This document shows, piece by piece, positions 43,500-55,732 of a DNA stretch of 64,000 nt. Made by a program: the position numbers and the translations under genes. The stretch is from NCBI GenBank assembly GCA_030848705.1, contig CM061243.1:126291659-126355658 (forward strand), given 5' to 3'. Numbering within the stretch: position 1 is the first letter of the stretch; each line of letters opens with the position of its first letter. This stretch comes from Heracleum sosnowskyi (taxonomy: Eukaryota > Streptophyta > Magnoliopsida > Apiales > Apiaceae). The notes beneath the pieces were generated by a model. The model did no database searches, had not been told where the DNA came from, and saw only the letters and a list, made by a program, of their open reading frames with translations.

Positions 43500-44086
43500 T
43501 AATTATATCAGGTTAAACGACAATTCAGAGTGTGTTTTACTTGATACATCACCAGATTAACATTATTTTTGTGGTCAACTGCTAGCGTCCTTGTGGTCTG
43601 TGGACAACTGTTTAGGGACCCAGCAACATTATCACGTCACCACAGCCTTTTAATCATCTACCTGATATATGATTATCTTTTGTATAAGGTTAATCTGATA
43701 CTTAGATTTAATATTGTGTAGGTTTATTTGATTGTGGTCTATATATTCTAAGTTGAATAGGTTTTTTTTATTATAATTCTATTTATAAGTTGCATAGAAC
43801 TAATGTAAAAATTTATTATTTTATTTTTTCATTAGTTTCAGGGTAGTTTTAACGGGAAAAAAAGTTAAATCATCACTAAATTAAATATTATTTTGTGAGT
43901 TTTGTGTGGCTGTAAAATCGTTTAAATATGATTTTTCGAACTCAAGATACAACATAAATAATATATTGAGCGTATTAAACGTAATAAATAAAATCTAAAA
44001 ACTAATAACATAAAATTATTAAAAAATTATAAATTAATATAATTATAAATATTTAAAAAACCATGTATTGCACGGTTATAAGCTAG
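43500..44086 (+). mobile_element. Helitron-like 3' end (first of two related copies)
   Basis: A hairpin with one mismatch (CCATG TATTG CACGG, 44061-44075) is followed by TTATAAG and CTAG at 44083-44086, then T. A degenerate relative (CATGTATTGCACGATTATAATCTAAT) lies near 44597-44622, preceded by similar AT-rich DNA, suggesting two related insertions. Left boundaries not resolved. Confidence 0.4.
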
Positions 44087-44622
44087 TAATAAATAATATG
44101 GGTAACTATGTAAAACAATATCTTACCAAAAAATAAATATTGAAAATATTTGTTTCAGTATTTTTCTTTAAAATCAAATATTAAAATTGTTTAATTGTTT
44201 GTTTATTTGTTTTTGTTGATATTTGAATTTTTATGTCTTTCGATGCGAATGTAATTTGAATGTTTAAGAAAGTTTGGTTTGATTTCTCAATAAGGCTATT
44301 AGTATCTGTTTTCTAAGCACATACGTGTATAACAGTTGTCTCCCTTCGTGAATGAATTAATAGGTAGATTTAATAATAAAAATTGTATTTGATAAAAAAT
44401 ATTTCAAATTCTGAAAAGTAATTTATTAATTTAAATTAAATATGAGTAGATTTTTTAAGTTAAATAGAATTCTCGATGTAAAAATTCGTAATTTTTTTTC
44501 TCTTCAATTTCAGAGTAGTTTCAGTTGAATATAATAATTATTAAATTATCACTTAGTGAATAAATATAATTATAAATATTTTAAAAAATATTCATGTATT
44601 GCACGATTATAATCTAATAATA

Positions 44623-45349
44623 TTTAATTATATAAATGATCATTTAGCCACCTTATGAGATGCTAATTATTGGAGTTATAAGAATATCAAATTTGATACG
44701 AATGAAGTAAAATTAAAATATTATTACTTAAAATATATTGGTAATGTTTAGCATTCTCAAATGCCGCCTTTATTGAAAATGCTCTAACAAGGATATAACT
44801 TCTCTTGTCATGTAGCTGAGGACTGTTGTTCAGGTCAGCCCAATTCCAAACGAGACAAACTTAAATGCTTCCTTTACCCCTGCCCCGCTCGATAGGTTAT
44901 CCAGCGCGCCAGCCGCCAGCCATTTAATAACTGAACAGTAATAATACAATAAATAATTATATAAAACTCTCTCAAAAAAAAATTATATAAAACAAATTTT
45001 AAATTTTAAATATTAAAATGATTAATTATATTCACAAATAATATATCGTTTTGATAAAATTGAAATTTTAATTTTAGGATGTTTTTTGTTTTTATTTTTA
45101 TTTTTATTTTGCTATCCAATCTTTATTTTTATTATATAAAAAAATAAGAATGCTATGCAATGTTTATATTAGCATGTTAATTTTTTTTGGCTGCAATGTT
45201 TATTTTTATTATAACACGGCCAATTTTTTCACATTTTAATTTAATGATAGTATTCAAAAATGAATAGAGAAAAGGGTTGTGAATTCTAAATTTTACTGAT
45301 TAATAAAATTGTAATATATAGGAATAGGACATATTCCATGTTCCAAATG
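44623..45349. other. Intergenic DNA left of Tat copy 2
   Basis: AT-rich, apart from a more GC-rich patch at about 44820-44935. No gene, terminal repeat or RNA gene recognised. Confidence 0.4.
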
Positions 45350-45354
45350 GTTGG

Positions 45355-45848
45355 TGTTGTGGATTAAAAAACGTACTTGTATATTAATTGCTAGGATTTA
45401 TGAGCTTTCGAGCTTTAATGGCTGCACTTGTGTTTCGAGACTAAATCGGTTCTCACAAGATGCCTACGTATCTCAATTAATGCTGAGAATCAAGCCAAAG
45501 ACGTAGTTCTAATTGTAGGATCAAGGTCCTTATATAGGCGTCTGGAGCCTAGTATTTATGGTATGTTTGGGAGTCTTAGCGAATAAGTCTTCTTTTTGAC
45601 ATTGGATAAACATCGTATTTCTTGCTGGAGAATTCGTTTCCTTGTTGATAAAGGCTATGACTCATTAATTGGGATTCTGGATCCTTCTTTGACCAATTTT
45701 CCATTATTTGGACTCTTTTCATGAGCTGTATATTTTCCCTATTTATTAATTACAAAATTAATAATAATCAGGGTTTTGGGCCTTAAATATTTGGCCTTTC
45801 CAAAGAAACAACAATTATATTTCTATAATTACTTTTCTGTCCATATCA
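45355..45848 (-). repeat. 3' LTR of Tat copy 2
   Basis: 494 bp; partner of 55233-55727. The minus-strand TATA box is in GCCTATATAAGGACC near 45530. Confidence 0.95.
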
Positions 45849-45957
45849 TTTCCCCTCAACTTCTGGGAAAATCTCCTTGGGGTTTTCGTAGAAGTTATAA
45901 CGTGTTTTTCCTCAAAATTTTCTATTTTAAAGACATTTTCAACCTTAAATTAGGTCA

Positions 45958-46890
45958 TTTTCGACCTCGTTTTCGACCAGGAAACATGTCTTTTTCGACC
46001 AGGAATTCGACCAGGAATTAGGTCTTTTTCGACCAGGAATTCGACCAGGAATTAGGTCTTTTTCGACCAGGAATTAGGTCTTTTTCGACCAGGAATTCGA
46101 CCAGAATATGTTGTGAGGTTGAAGCTTTCGACCTCGATTTACAAGTCATTTTCGACCTCGAAGTCGTGCTTTTTCGACCTCAATCAGTTGTGAGGTCGAA
46201 GCTTTCGACCTCGATGTACAGGCCATTTTCGACCTCGTGGCTTCGACCTCGAAGTCGTGCTTTTTCGACCTCATTCAGTTGTGAGGTCGAAGCTTTCGAC
46301 CTCAATGTAAAGGCCATTTTCGACCTCGTGGCTTCGACCTCGTGGCTTCGACCTCGAAGTCGTGCTTTTTCGACCTCAATCAGTTGTGAGGTCGAAGCTT
46401 TCGACCTCGATGTACATGCCATTTTCGACCTCGTTTCATCAACATTGATTTAAGGTCTTTTCGACCTCAATCTTGATTTCATTTGGGAGCGAGGTCGATG
46501 GATACGACCTCGATTTCTCATGTATTTTCGATCTCAGTCGTACGACCTCGAACCTATATGTTTTCGACCTCGATTTGGTGCGAGGTCGACGGGTTCGAGC
46601 TCAATTCTTAGGTCTTTTTCGACCTCGAGCCTTCAAACTCGATCTAAGGTCTTTTCGACCTCAAATCTTCTGATTTTTGAACTTATTTTGGTGCAAAGTC
46701 GATGTATACGACCTCAATTCCTCGTGTATTTTCAACTTCGAGCCTTCGATGTCGACCCAAGGCTTTTTCGACCTCGATTTAATTATTTTTCGATTTCATT
46801 TGGGAGCGAGGTCGATGGATTCGACCTTGATTTCCCGTATGTTTTCGATTTTGATCGCGCGACTTCAACTTAAGGTTTTTTCGACCTCAA
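45958..46890 (-). repeat. GGTCGAAA-rich degenerate array of Tat copy 2
   Basis: The plus strand shows many TTTTCGACC/TTCGACCTCG phrases, the reverse complement of the copy 1 motif, hence the same orientation relative to gag-pol. Higher-order units of about 75 bp (TTTTCGACCTCAATCAGTTG, GAGGTCGAAGCTTTCGACCT) recur at 46165-46440. GAGGTCGAAGCTTTCGACCTC is a near-perfect inverted repeat. Confidence 0.88.
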
Positions 46891-47082
46891 ATTTACTATT
46901 TTTTGCCTTGGCTTCTTTTCAATTTTCATTATTTCTTGGGCTTTATATTGTTTGGGCTTTGATTTTGCCTGAGCCTCGAATTATTTGGGCTTTGATTTTT
47001 ATAATCCATAAATGGATTTATGGGCCTTAACTGGCCATAGACGGTTGCCCTTTCCTTAACCGGTTGGGTTCCCGGTCACTTT

Positions 47083-47097
47083 AATTATAAAAAAGTG
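47083..47097 (+). promoter_or_regulatory. TATA box of the antisense Tat gene (copy 2)
   Basis: ATTATAAAAAAGTGA about 285 bp before the ATG at 47373; the position matches the TATA box in copy 1. The stretch between has UTR-like repeats (GAAGATTTTCTGG, several times). Confidence 0.55.
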
Positions 47098-47372
47098 ATA
47101 TTTCCATTTCACTCTTCACTTCATACTTCTCTCTTTCTAAAAATTTCTCTCTAGCCTTCATAATTTTTCTCTCCTTATTCCGTAGTAAGGCGATTTCCGG
47201 CGAAGTTTTCCGGGATTATATTCCTTGATTTTCTAGGTTCAATCTTCACTCCTTGAAGATTTTCTGGGTTCAATCTTCACTCCTCGAAGATTTTCTGGGT
47301 TCTTATTTGAAGATTTGAAGATTCCGGGCTTTCCCTTTGAAGATTTTCTGGATTTTCTTTGAAGATTTGAAG

Positions 47373-49227
47373 ATGACTGATCGTGCTGCTCAGCGTCTCT
47401 AGAAGGTCAACCAAGCTTCTAAAAGAGGTATCATCATTCGTTCTTCTCATATGTCTCTTCAAGATATGATTTTAGAACGTAGTGATGAGTACCATTCTGT
47501 CTCGCATCTAGATTCCTTTGATTGTAGCAATAAATTTCATGAAATCGAATTGATTAGGGATTACAATAAAATGTATAGAATCAAAGCTCCATATAGGTTA
47601 GTCCCAGCTGGCCCAGGAGACCGTTCCTGCCATTGGCGTCCTAATGCTCTAAGCATTTATAAGGATGCCATTGTTGCAGGACTCAGGTTTCCCTTCCATG
47701 AGTTCATTCCCAGGCTTTTGGCTGATGTTGGGATTAACCTTTGCCAACTTCCACCAAATGCCTGGAGAATCATTATGTGTTTCATTGTTCTTTGTTTGAA
47801 GAAAAAATTTCCCTTGTCTGTAGCTTTGTTTAGGAAGATTTTCCAATTTAAAAATAGCTCTGCCATTTCTTTGGGTTGGGTTTATATCAACAATCGCCCT
47901 TCTACTCCTCCCATTTTTCATCCAAAATCCATCCCTGATAACAACCCAAGATGGAAAAATGAATTTATGTATTTAACCTGGGAAGGAGGGGATTGGGGTA
48001 CCCTTTTCCGTAGATCTTTTAGTAGGGTCTCGGATGGTAGCCCCAATAATATAATTCTGAATGATGAGGAGGCCCATGCCTATGCCGAGCTCACCAAAGA
48101 TGATTATGATACAACAGCTTGGGAGCTCCTGGATGAGTTTAAGCTGAAGTCCTCGGGGCTTTCAAATGTTCATGACAAGGGTAATTTTCATTCCAATCTT
48201 TTCTTTATTTATCTAAGATTGTCTTATACCCATTGTTTCTTTGTTTGTATTTTTGCAGCTACGGCCTTTATCAACAAGACCAACGAGCCCCTGGAAGGTG
48301 AAACTGCCAGGATGAAGAGGGCTCGTTTGGGAGGGAAGGATCCCCGTGCTACCAGTGTCCCAGCCTTTATAAGGCCTCATGTGGACCTTACTGATGAGGT
48401 TGAGGGTCCTTCTTCGGCCAAAAGTTCAGTTTGGCGCCCCAACTGGGGTCTTAGGAAGAAAGACACCGTAGTGGGGGTGTCTAAGCATGCTGTGGAGTGG
48501 TACTATCATTCCTTGACCCCTTGTGACTACAAGGACTTTGTCACTAACTCCACCATTGAGGGGGTGGAGCATGCTGGAGCCCAAGCTATGGCTGATGTAA
48601 GTATTTTTCCTCTCTTTTTTCTTTGTAGTTAATAATGTATTTCAAGTTTAAGTATTTGGCTTGTAACTTGCTTTGCAGACTAATGCCAACTTCCAAGGGG
48701 CTCTCTTTCAAGCCAAGGCTTGGCGCTCATCTTCAGAGGCCAACCAAGGCAAGTTTGAGAAGTCCCAAGAGGAGGTGGGCTCTCTGAAGGCCAGTCTGGC
48801 TAGGAGGGAGAAGGAGTTAGCTGATTCCCAAGCTGAGCTGGTTTCTTTGAGGAAGGGCCGTGATGACTATATCGATGAGTACCTTGACTCCCAGGAGTAC
48901 AGGGACTTAATCGAGAAGCATGATGAGCTCCTCTTCTCAGTCCAGTACACTAAGGGATGGGATGACGCTCTTGCTGAAGTTTTGAAGAAGATGCCGGGAT
49001 CTCTCATCCTTTCTGACTTTCCAAGTCCTTATGCCCCCACTCCTTTAGAGTTGGCTTTGGCTGGAGAGGATGATATGGATGAAGACGATAGGATTCTGGA
49101 CTTAGGGCATTCCTCCCCCCCCCCCCCCCCCGGTCAGGCAGCTGGTGCTGATTCTGCAACCACTCGCTCTGGTTCTGCTTCAGAAGAAGAGGAGGAGGAG
49201 GCCGTCGACAAGGATGGAGAAGTTTAG
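47373..49227 (+). pseudogene. Tat antisense extra gene (copy 2): Transposase_28-like, coiled coil, acidic tail
   Basis: Three exons: 47373-48180, 48259-48596, 48679-49227. Introns 48181-48258 (78 bp) and 48597-48678 (82 bp) have GT donors and TTTGCAG acceptors. Spliced length is 565 codons including stop. Exon 1 encodes the Transposase_28 ('putative gypsy type transposon') domain (LRFPFHEFIPRLLADVGINL, LPPNAWRIIMCF). Exon 2 has SSVWRPNWG and HSLTPCDYKDFV. Exon 3 has a long helix (EEVGSLKASLARREKELADS), DFPSPYAP, DDMDEDDRIL, a proline run from a C17 tract (49115-49131) and a Glu-rich end. The only lesion seen is TAG at codon 10 (47400-47402), where copy 1 has CAG; translation could restart at 47451. 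The first intron is stop-free and in frame. The protein is conserved across copies, function unknown. Confidence 0.85.
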
Positions 49228-49520
49228 TTTGTAGTTTTATTTATGGCCATGCATGGCTTGTACTGTACTTTCAGCCTACGGGCTTATCTTAACTTTTATT
49301 TAAGCCTTAGCTTTTGTTTTTCTTCCAGCTTTTTACACTCTTGATTTTGCATGTTTAGTTAACATGTCTATAAGAATGCATCGCACATATAATGAAAACA
49401 TAATAATATGGAATTCATAACTTTGAAAATGGGTTCAACCCTTACATAGTACTCAAGTTTAAAACTTGGGCTGGTTTTATCAAACCTTATTTCTAGTAGT
49501 GAGTCCACTTAGGAAACACT

Positions 49521-52500
49521 TTAAACATAATAAACTTTCAAATTGGAGGCATGCCAAGTCCTTGGCACCTCATGCCCTTCAAGGGTTTCTAGCTTGTACG
49601 AGCCTCGACCAAATACGTTCTTGACGCGATATGGTCCTTCCCAATTTGGGGCCAACTTGCCTTTTTGTCCAACTTCGGATGCCTCAATCTTTCGAAGAAC
49701 CAAGTCTCCTTGTCGAAAGAACCTTTCTTTAACCCTTAGGTTGTAATAGAAAGATGCCTTCTTTTGATGTTCAACTATCTTGGCGTTTGCATCATCCCTA
49801 ACTTCGTCAATTAGATCTAAAGCTAGCCTCAAGCCTTCTTCATTTGTTTCTGGTTCATAAGCCTCAACTCTTGGAGACGTGTGAGTAATTTCCACCGGAA
49901 CCACTGCCTCTGCTCCATAAGCCAATAGAAATGGAGTTGCTCCGGTGGTGACTTTTCAGGTAGTACGATATGCCCAAAGTATGGGGAGCAATTCGTCTAC
50001 CCAAGTGTTTCTGGAGCGTTCAACTCTTTTCTTCAGTCCATCTAGGATAATTCGATTTGCAACCTCAGCTTGCCCATTTTCTTGTGGATGGGCAACAGAA
50101 GTGAAGCGCAACTTGATATCATTCTCATCACAATACTTCTTGAACTCATCATTGTTAAACTGAGTTCCATTGACCGTGACCAGGATTCGTGGAATTCCAT
50201 ATATGCATATCACATTTTCCCAGAAGAAATGCATCACTTGCTTGGTGGTTATCTTGGCTAATGGCTTAGCCTCAATCCACTTGGTGAAGACGTGAAGTAG
50301 TCGATTGATACTATCAAGAACTTTCGTTGAGCACTTGCCATTGGAAATGGCCCGAGTATATCCATTCCCCACATGGCAATGGGGATAGGTGAGTTAATAG
50401 ATGTCATCATCTCTGGTGGTTGTCTAACCACTGGTGCATGTTTTTGGCACCGTTCACATTTCTTCACGTAGCTTTTAGCATCAGCAAGTATGCTTGGCCA
50501 ATAGAAACCTAGACGAGTGACTTTATGAGCAAGGGCTCTGCCCCCCAAGTGTTGCCCACAAATTCCTTCATGTACCTCCCTTAGGGCCAATTCTGCCTCT
50601 TGAGGTCTCAAACATTTCAGATAAGGAATGATGAAAGACTTCTTGTATAGGATTCCCTCAATCAGGGCATACCTTAGTGCTCTCACATATAGCTTTCGTG
50701 CTTCTGAAGTGTCGTTGGGTAGCCACCCAGTTTCCAGATGAGCTTTGATGGGATCCATCCAACAACTAGCAACATCAATAGGTGCTACCAACTTTCCATT
50801 GATGTTTGGGGTCTTCAAGACTTGGAAGTATACACTTTCAGCGTAGTTCTCAATTTCGGAAGAAGCAAATTTAGACAAGGCATCAGCCTTCATGTTTTCT
50901 TCCCTTGGAATATGTTCCACATAGCATTCATCAAACTGAGTCATGATGGCCTTGATAAGTTTTAAGTACTTGGCCATGACTTCATCTCTGGCCTCAAACT
51001 CCCCATTTACTTAGGAAACCACTAGCCTCGAATCTCCACATACTTTCAGAGTTTTAACTCTCAAGGCTCCAGCCAACCCTAAGCCAGCTATCAGGGCTTC
51101 GTATTCAGCTTCATTGTTTGTCGTTGGGAAGTCAAGTTTTAGTGCGTATTCTATGAAAAATCCATCAGGACTTTGTAGCACTAAACCTGCTCCACTTGAT
51201 TTTGTTTTTGATGCTCCATCAAAATAGAGCACCCAATACTCTTTGAACTCCATGTCTTCATCTTTCTTGTCCTCCACTATTACTTCCTGCCCCCCGACTT
51301 CTTGGTTATCAATGGTGCATTCAACCATGAAGTCAACAAGTGCCTGAGCTTTTATGGCCTTCCGAGGCTTATACTTGATGTCAAATTCGCCCAATTCAAT
51401 AGCCCATTTGATCAACCTTCCACTAACTTGAGGGCTATGCAAGATGTTTCTTAGAGGTTGATTGGTCAAAACCTCTATCTTGTAAGCCTGGAACTACGGG
51501 CGTAGTTTTCTTGAGGCCATTACCAAGGCTAAGGCAAACTTCTCAATCGTTGAGTAGTTTATTTCTGCCCCATGTAGAATCTTACTCACATAGTAGACGG
51601 GCTTCTGCACTTTCAATTCTTCCTTTATCAGTACAGCTTCAAGGGCTGTCTTAGAAACTGCCAAGTACAAGTAGAGAGTTTCTCCTGGCTTTGGTTTTGC
51701 CAACAGTGGTGCTTCAGCCATATATTTCTTCAGGGCCTCAAAATTCAAAGTTTTTCACATTCTTAAGTGCTTTGAAGAAAGGTAAGCATTTTTCTCCTGA
51801 CTTGGAGATGAATCTTCCCAATGCTGCCACTCTTCCTGTTAGTTTTTGGACATCCTTGACAGTCTTTGGTGGTTCCATGTCTAGAATTACTTTGATTTTG
51901 TCGGGATTAGCCTCGATTCCTCTCTTGGAAACCATCAGACCTAAAAACTTTCCCGAGCCTACACCAAAGGCACATTTAGCTGGATTCAACATCATCTTAT
52001 GGTGCCTCAGCACTTCGAATGCTTCTCAGAGGTGCTCTATGTGATCGACCTTATCGAGGCTCTTGACTAGCATGTCATCTACGTAGACCTCCATGGTTTT
52101 TCCAATTAGGTGTCCAAAAATTTTGTTCACCAACCTTTGATAGGTTGCCCCTGCATTCTTAAGTCCGAATGCCATGACTAAGAAACAAAAAACACCAAAG
52201 TCAGTGATGAATGATACTTTGGCGATGTCATCCTTATGCATCTTGATTTGATTGTATCCACTGAAGCTAAGCATCTCGTGTCTAGCTGTAGCATCTATTA
52301 GTGCATCAATCCTTGGTAAGGGAAAACAATCCTTAGGACATGCATCATTCAAGTCAGTGAAGTCGACACACATCCTCCATTTTCCGTTAGCCTTTTTGAC
52401 CATCACGGGGTTAGCCAACCATTCTGGGAATTGAATTTCCTCAATGAACCCAGCTTCCAAAAGTTTATTAACTTCCTGTTTAATGGCTTCAAGCCTCTCT

Positions 52501-55199
52501 GGAGCAAAATTTCTCTTTTTCTGTTTCACCGTCTTCCTTTCAGGATCCACATTTAGTTTGTGAGTTATCAGTTGGGGATTAATCCCTGGCATGTCGGCCT
52601 CTGTCCAAGCAAAAACGTCATTGTTCTCTTGAAGAAAAGATATGAGTTTGCTTTTTAATGGTTCATGTAGTAGTGCTCCAACATAAGTCACCTTCTCCGG
52701 TTCACCTGGGACTAAGGGAACTGGGATCAAATCCTCAGCTGGTTTCCCTCTTTGGTCCTCATTGTCACTGATATCCATGTCTTCGATTGGGAGAACCTGC
52801 TCCCCAATTCCATCTGGCCTTAGCGCGGTTACATAACAACTTCTAGCCATCTTTTGGTCTCCCCGTTCTTCACTAATACCATTCCTCGTTGGGAACTTGA
52901 TTTTCAGATGATAGGATGAGGCAACGGCCTTGAATGCATGAAGACCAGTTCTTTCCAGGATTGCTTTGTAGGTCGAAGTTGCCTTTATAACTATGAAGTT
53001 CAACATCTGAGTAGACGTATTCGACCCTTGCCCCATTGTCATTGGGAGTTGGATAGTGCCTTCCACCTTTGACTCCACTCCATTGAATCCATATATGGGC
53101 ATATTTGAGGGTGTCAACTGAGAGTCAGTATAGCCCATCTTGATAAAAGCATCGTGGAATAAGATATCCACTGAGGCTCCATTGTCCACCAAAACTCTCT
53201 TGGTTTCATAATTTCCTATCACAGGAACGATGACTAAGGGATCATCGTGGGGAAATTTCACTCCCTCTAGGTCTGAATCATCAAAACCTATTGATACTTC
53301 TGTTCGGGCACGTTTCGGTGCTTCTCCGACCACAGTCATTACTTCTCGAGCATAAGCCTTTCTTGAGTTTCGGGAGGACCCAGCTGCAGTTGGTCCTCCG
53401 AATATCATGTTGATAACTGGCCCTCGGGGCTTGGGATTTCGATCTTGATCGTTGTCCCTTCTGTCATAGTCCTTCCTTTCATAGTTCCCCCTTTGACTCC
53501 CTTGGTTTCCATCTTTGGTGAACTTACTGAGTTTTCCTCTTCTTATCAGAAATTCAATCTCATCTTTCAATTGCCTACAATTGTCGGTATCGTGACCGAC
53601 TTCTTTGTGGAACCGACAGAACTGGTTTTGGTTCCGCTTGGACATGTCAGCCCTCATTGGCTTCGTCCATTTGAGATCTCCTTCCTTAGCTATCTCCATC
53701 AGAATTTGACTCCTGAGAGTGTTCAATCTTGCATACTCCGTGAATTTTGGCCCAAAATTGTTCCTCTTGGGTGGAGAATCTGAATCCTTTGACGTTCTAG
53801 GAAACTTTTCCTTGACATCATATTCCTGCGTTTACTTTCTCTTCTTTGAATTTCCACTACCACCAGTAGTGGGCTCATACTTTCTCATGCTTTCTTCAGC
53901 CTTGATGTACTTTCCGGCTCTATCTTGGAGCTTCAGCATGCTCTCGGGTGGATGTTTTGCTAATGACCTTTTGAAGTGATCATCAGTAGTTCCTTGTTGC
54001 AGGGCTATCATAGCCACTCTATCCTCTAAGTCTGGGACTTTCAGAGCCTCCCGGGTGAATCGATTGATATAATCCCTTAGGGCTTCATTTTTTCCTTGCT
54101 GGATTGCCATGAGTGATGCAGAGCTTTTCTCATGCACTCTTCCACTAACGAATTGATTGATGAATGTTTTGCTTAGTTCCTTAAAAGACCCAATAGAGTT
54201 GGGAGGAAGACGACTATACCAGCATTGGGCCATGTCTGCCAAGGTTTGTGGAAACGCCCTACACTTGACTGCATCGTTGGTTGGCTGCAACAGCAGTGCA
54301 TTGGAGAAGGTCCTTACATGATTTGCGGGATCCCCCGTTCCATCATAAGCCTTGATCGTTGGCATCTTGAATTTTCTGGATATTGTGGCTTTCATGATGT
54401 CTTGAGTAAATGGTGGTGTAGGATCATCAGGATCTCTTAGGGGCAACAAAACACTAGGATCACCCCTTGGGGCTTCAGCCCTCTTAGTCCTTCTTGGTGT
54501 CGGGTCCAGGTTGATTATCGGGACCCTTCCAGTTGATCGGCCTTGAGATTGAGCGGTCTCCTCCTTAGCAAGGAGTTTCTTGAGTCTTGTAGTCTCTGCC
54601 TCATGGGCTACAATTTTCTCCTTAGTAGTTTGGGGTTGTTCCCGATTTGTTTGGGAAGAACGCTTCCTCCTTGGGGCGACATCCCTCTCTTCTTCAGATG
54701 TGTAATTCTCGTCCTCAGTATAGGGACCCGAGTAATCTTGAATCAAAGGGGTCCGTCGAGTTTGTTGATTTTTAGGTCCCAGACCTTGTATATAAGGGGG
54801 GACATATGCTTCATGGTAGATGGGGTTGAGACCACTACCGCCCGCCATGGGTCGAGGGGGAATGCCATAGCTGGGCATCCCCAAAGTTTGAGTAGTGTAT
54901 CGGGGGAGATCAGTAGTGTGGAGTTGAAGACCACTTGGTGCATTCATGAGCAGTGGGGAGGTCGTGATTGGTTGCTGGTGAGCGGTCTCTTGTGGATTAG
55001 ATCCATGAATAACCATCTGCAGGGGATTCGTCCCTTCAACCGAAATTGGGATCTCCGGTCCTTGAGTATTGGTGGGGATATTCGCCCCTTCAATGCCAGT
55101 AGTTGGCGGTGGTTGATTTCCGTGAGTATCAGCCTCGGAGGTGATATGAAGCTCCTCAGAAACTGAAGTATCTCGAGTTGTTCTTCGTGTGTTTGCCAT
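49521..55199 (-). pseudogene. Gag-Pol of Tat copy 2, multiply broken
   Basis: Starts at ATG 55199, ends at 49521, with the same domain order as copy 1 (gag, protease VDNGASVDILF, RT, RNase H, second RNase H, integrase). Lesions relative to copy 1: stop at 53832 (end of gag); CGA-to-TGA at 52026 (RT); ~23-bp deletion near 51745 (RT/RNase H); TAC-to-TAG at 51494; AAA-to-TAA at 51011 (second RNase H); 8-bp duplication near 50290 (integrase core); TGT-to-TGA at 49956. The second integrase Asp is Val (TVNGTQF instead of TDNGTQF, near 50172). It cannot produce active protein; the LTRs and antisense gene are better preserved. Confidence 0.93.
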
Positions 55200-55212
55200 G
55201 GTTGATGTTGTC

Positions 55213-55230
55213 TTCCCACAGACGGCGCCA
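55213..55230 (-). other. Primer-binding site of Tat copy 2
   Basis: The minus strand reads TGGCGCCGTCTGTGGGAA two bases inside the LTR. Confidence 0.75.
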
Positions 55231-55232
55231 AA

Positions 55233-55727
55233 TGTTGTGGATTAAAAAACGTACTTGTATATTAATTGCTAGGATTTATGAGCTTTCGAGCTTTAATGGT
55301 TGCACTTGTGTTTCGAGACTAAATCGGTCCTCACAAGATGCCTACGTATCTCAATTAATGCTGAGAATCAAGCCAAAGACGTAGTTCTGATTGTAGGATC
55401 ATGGTCCTTATATAGGCGTCTGGAGCCTAGTATTTATGGTATGTTTGGGAGTCTTAGCGAATAAGTCTCCTTTTTGACATTGGATAAACATCGTATTTCT
55501 TGCTGGAGAATTTGTTTCCTTGTTGATAAAGGCTATGACTCATTAATTGGGATTCTGGATCTTTCTTTGACCAATTTTCCATAATTTGGACTCTTTTCAT
55601 GAGCTGTATATTTTCCCTATTTATTAATTACGAAATTAATAAATAATCAGGGTTTTGGGCCTTAAATATTTGGCCTTTCCAAAGAAACAACAATTATATT
55701 TCTATAATTACTTTTATGTCCGTATCA
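55233..55727 (-). repeat. 5' LTR of Tat copy 2
   Basis: 495 bp, flanked on the right by TSD GTTGG. Confidence 0.95.
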
Positions 55728-55732
55728 GTTGG

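Larger units (their letters stand above)
45355..55727 (-). mobile_element. Tat-lineage Ty3/gypsy retrotransposon (copy 2), decayed
   Basis: 10,373 bp, minus orientation, TSD GTTGG (45350-45354, 55728-55732). LTRs of 494-495 bp (TGATA...CACAACA on the minus strand), a primer-binding-like site at 55213-55230, gag-pol on the minus strand (55199-49521) with several lesions, the antisense gene on the plus strand (47373-49227), a GGTCGAAA array, and a polypurine tract (AGTTGAGGGGAAA, minus strand, 45849-45861). The LTRs differ at about a dozen positions by eye, more than in copy 1, so this insertion is older. Confidence 0.95.

Noticed and set aside
43065..44086. A single complete transposon from the hAT-like end to the CTAG end
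   Set aside because: The two ends belong to different classes (hAT-like and Helitron-like), with no matching inverted repeats or TSD.
46166..46873. Frames of 95-117 codons in Tat copy 2
   Set aside because: Direct translation of the TCGACC repeat; periodic protein without family.
54543..55166. 207-codon plus-strand frame opposite the gag of Tat copy 2
   Set aside because: Shadow of gag; not open in copy 1 at the same place.
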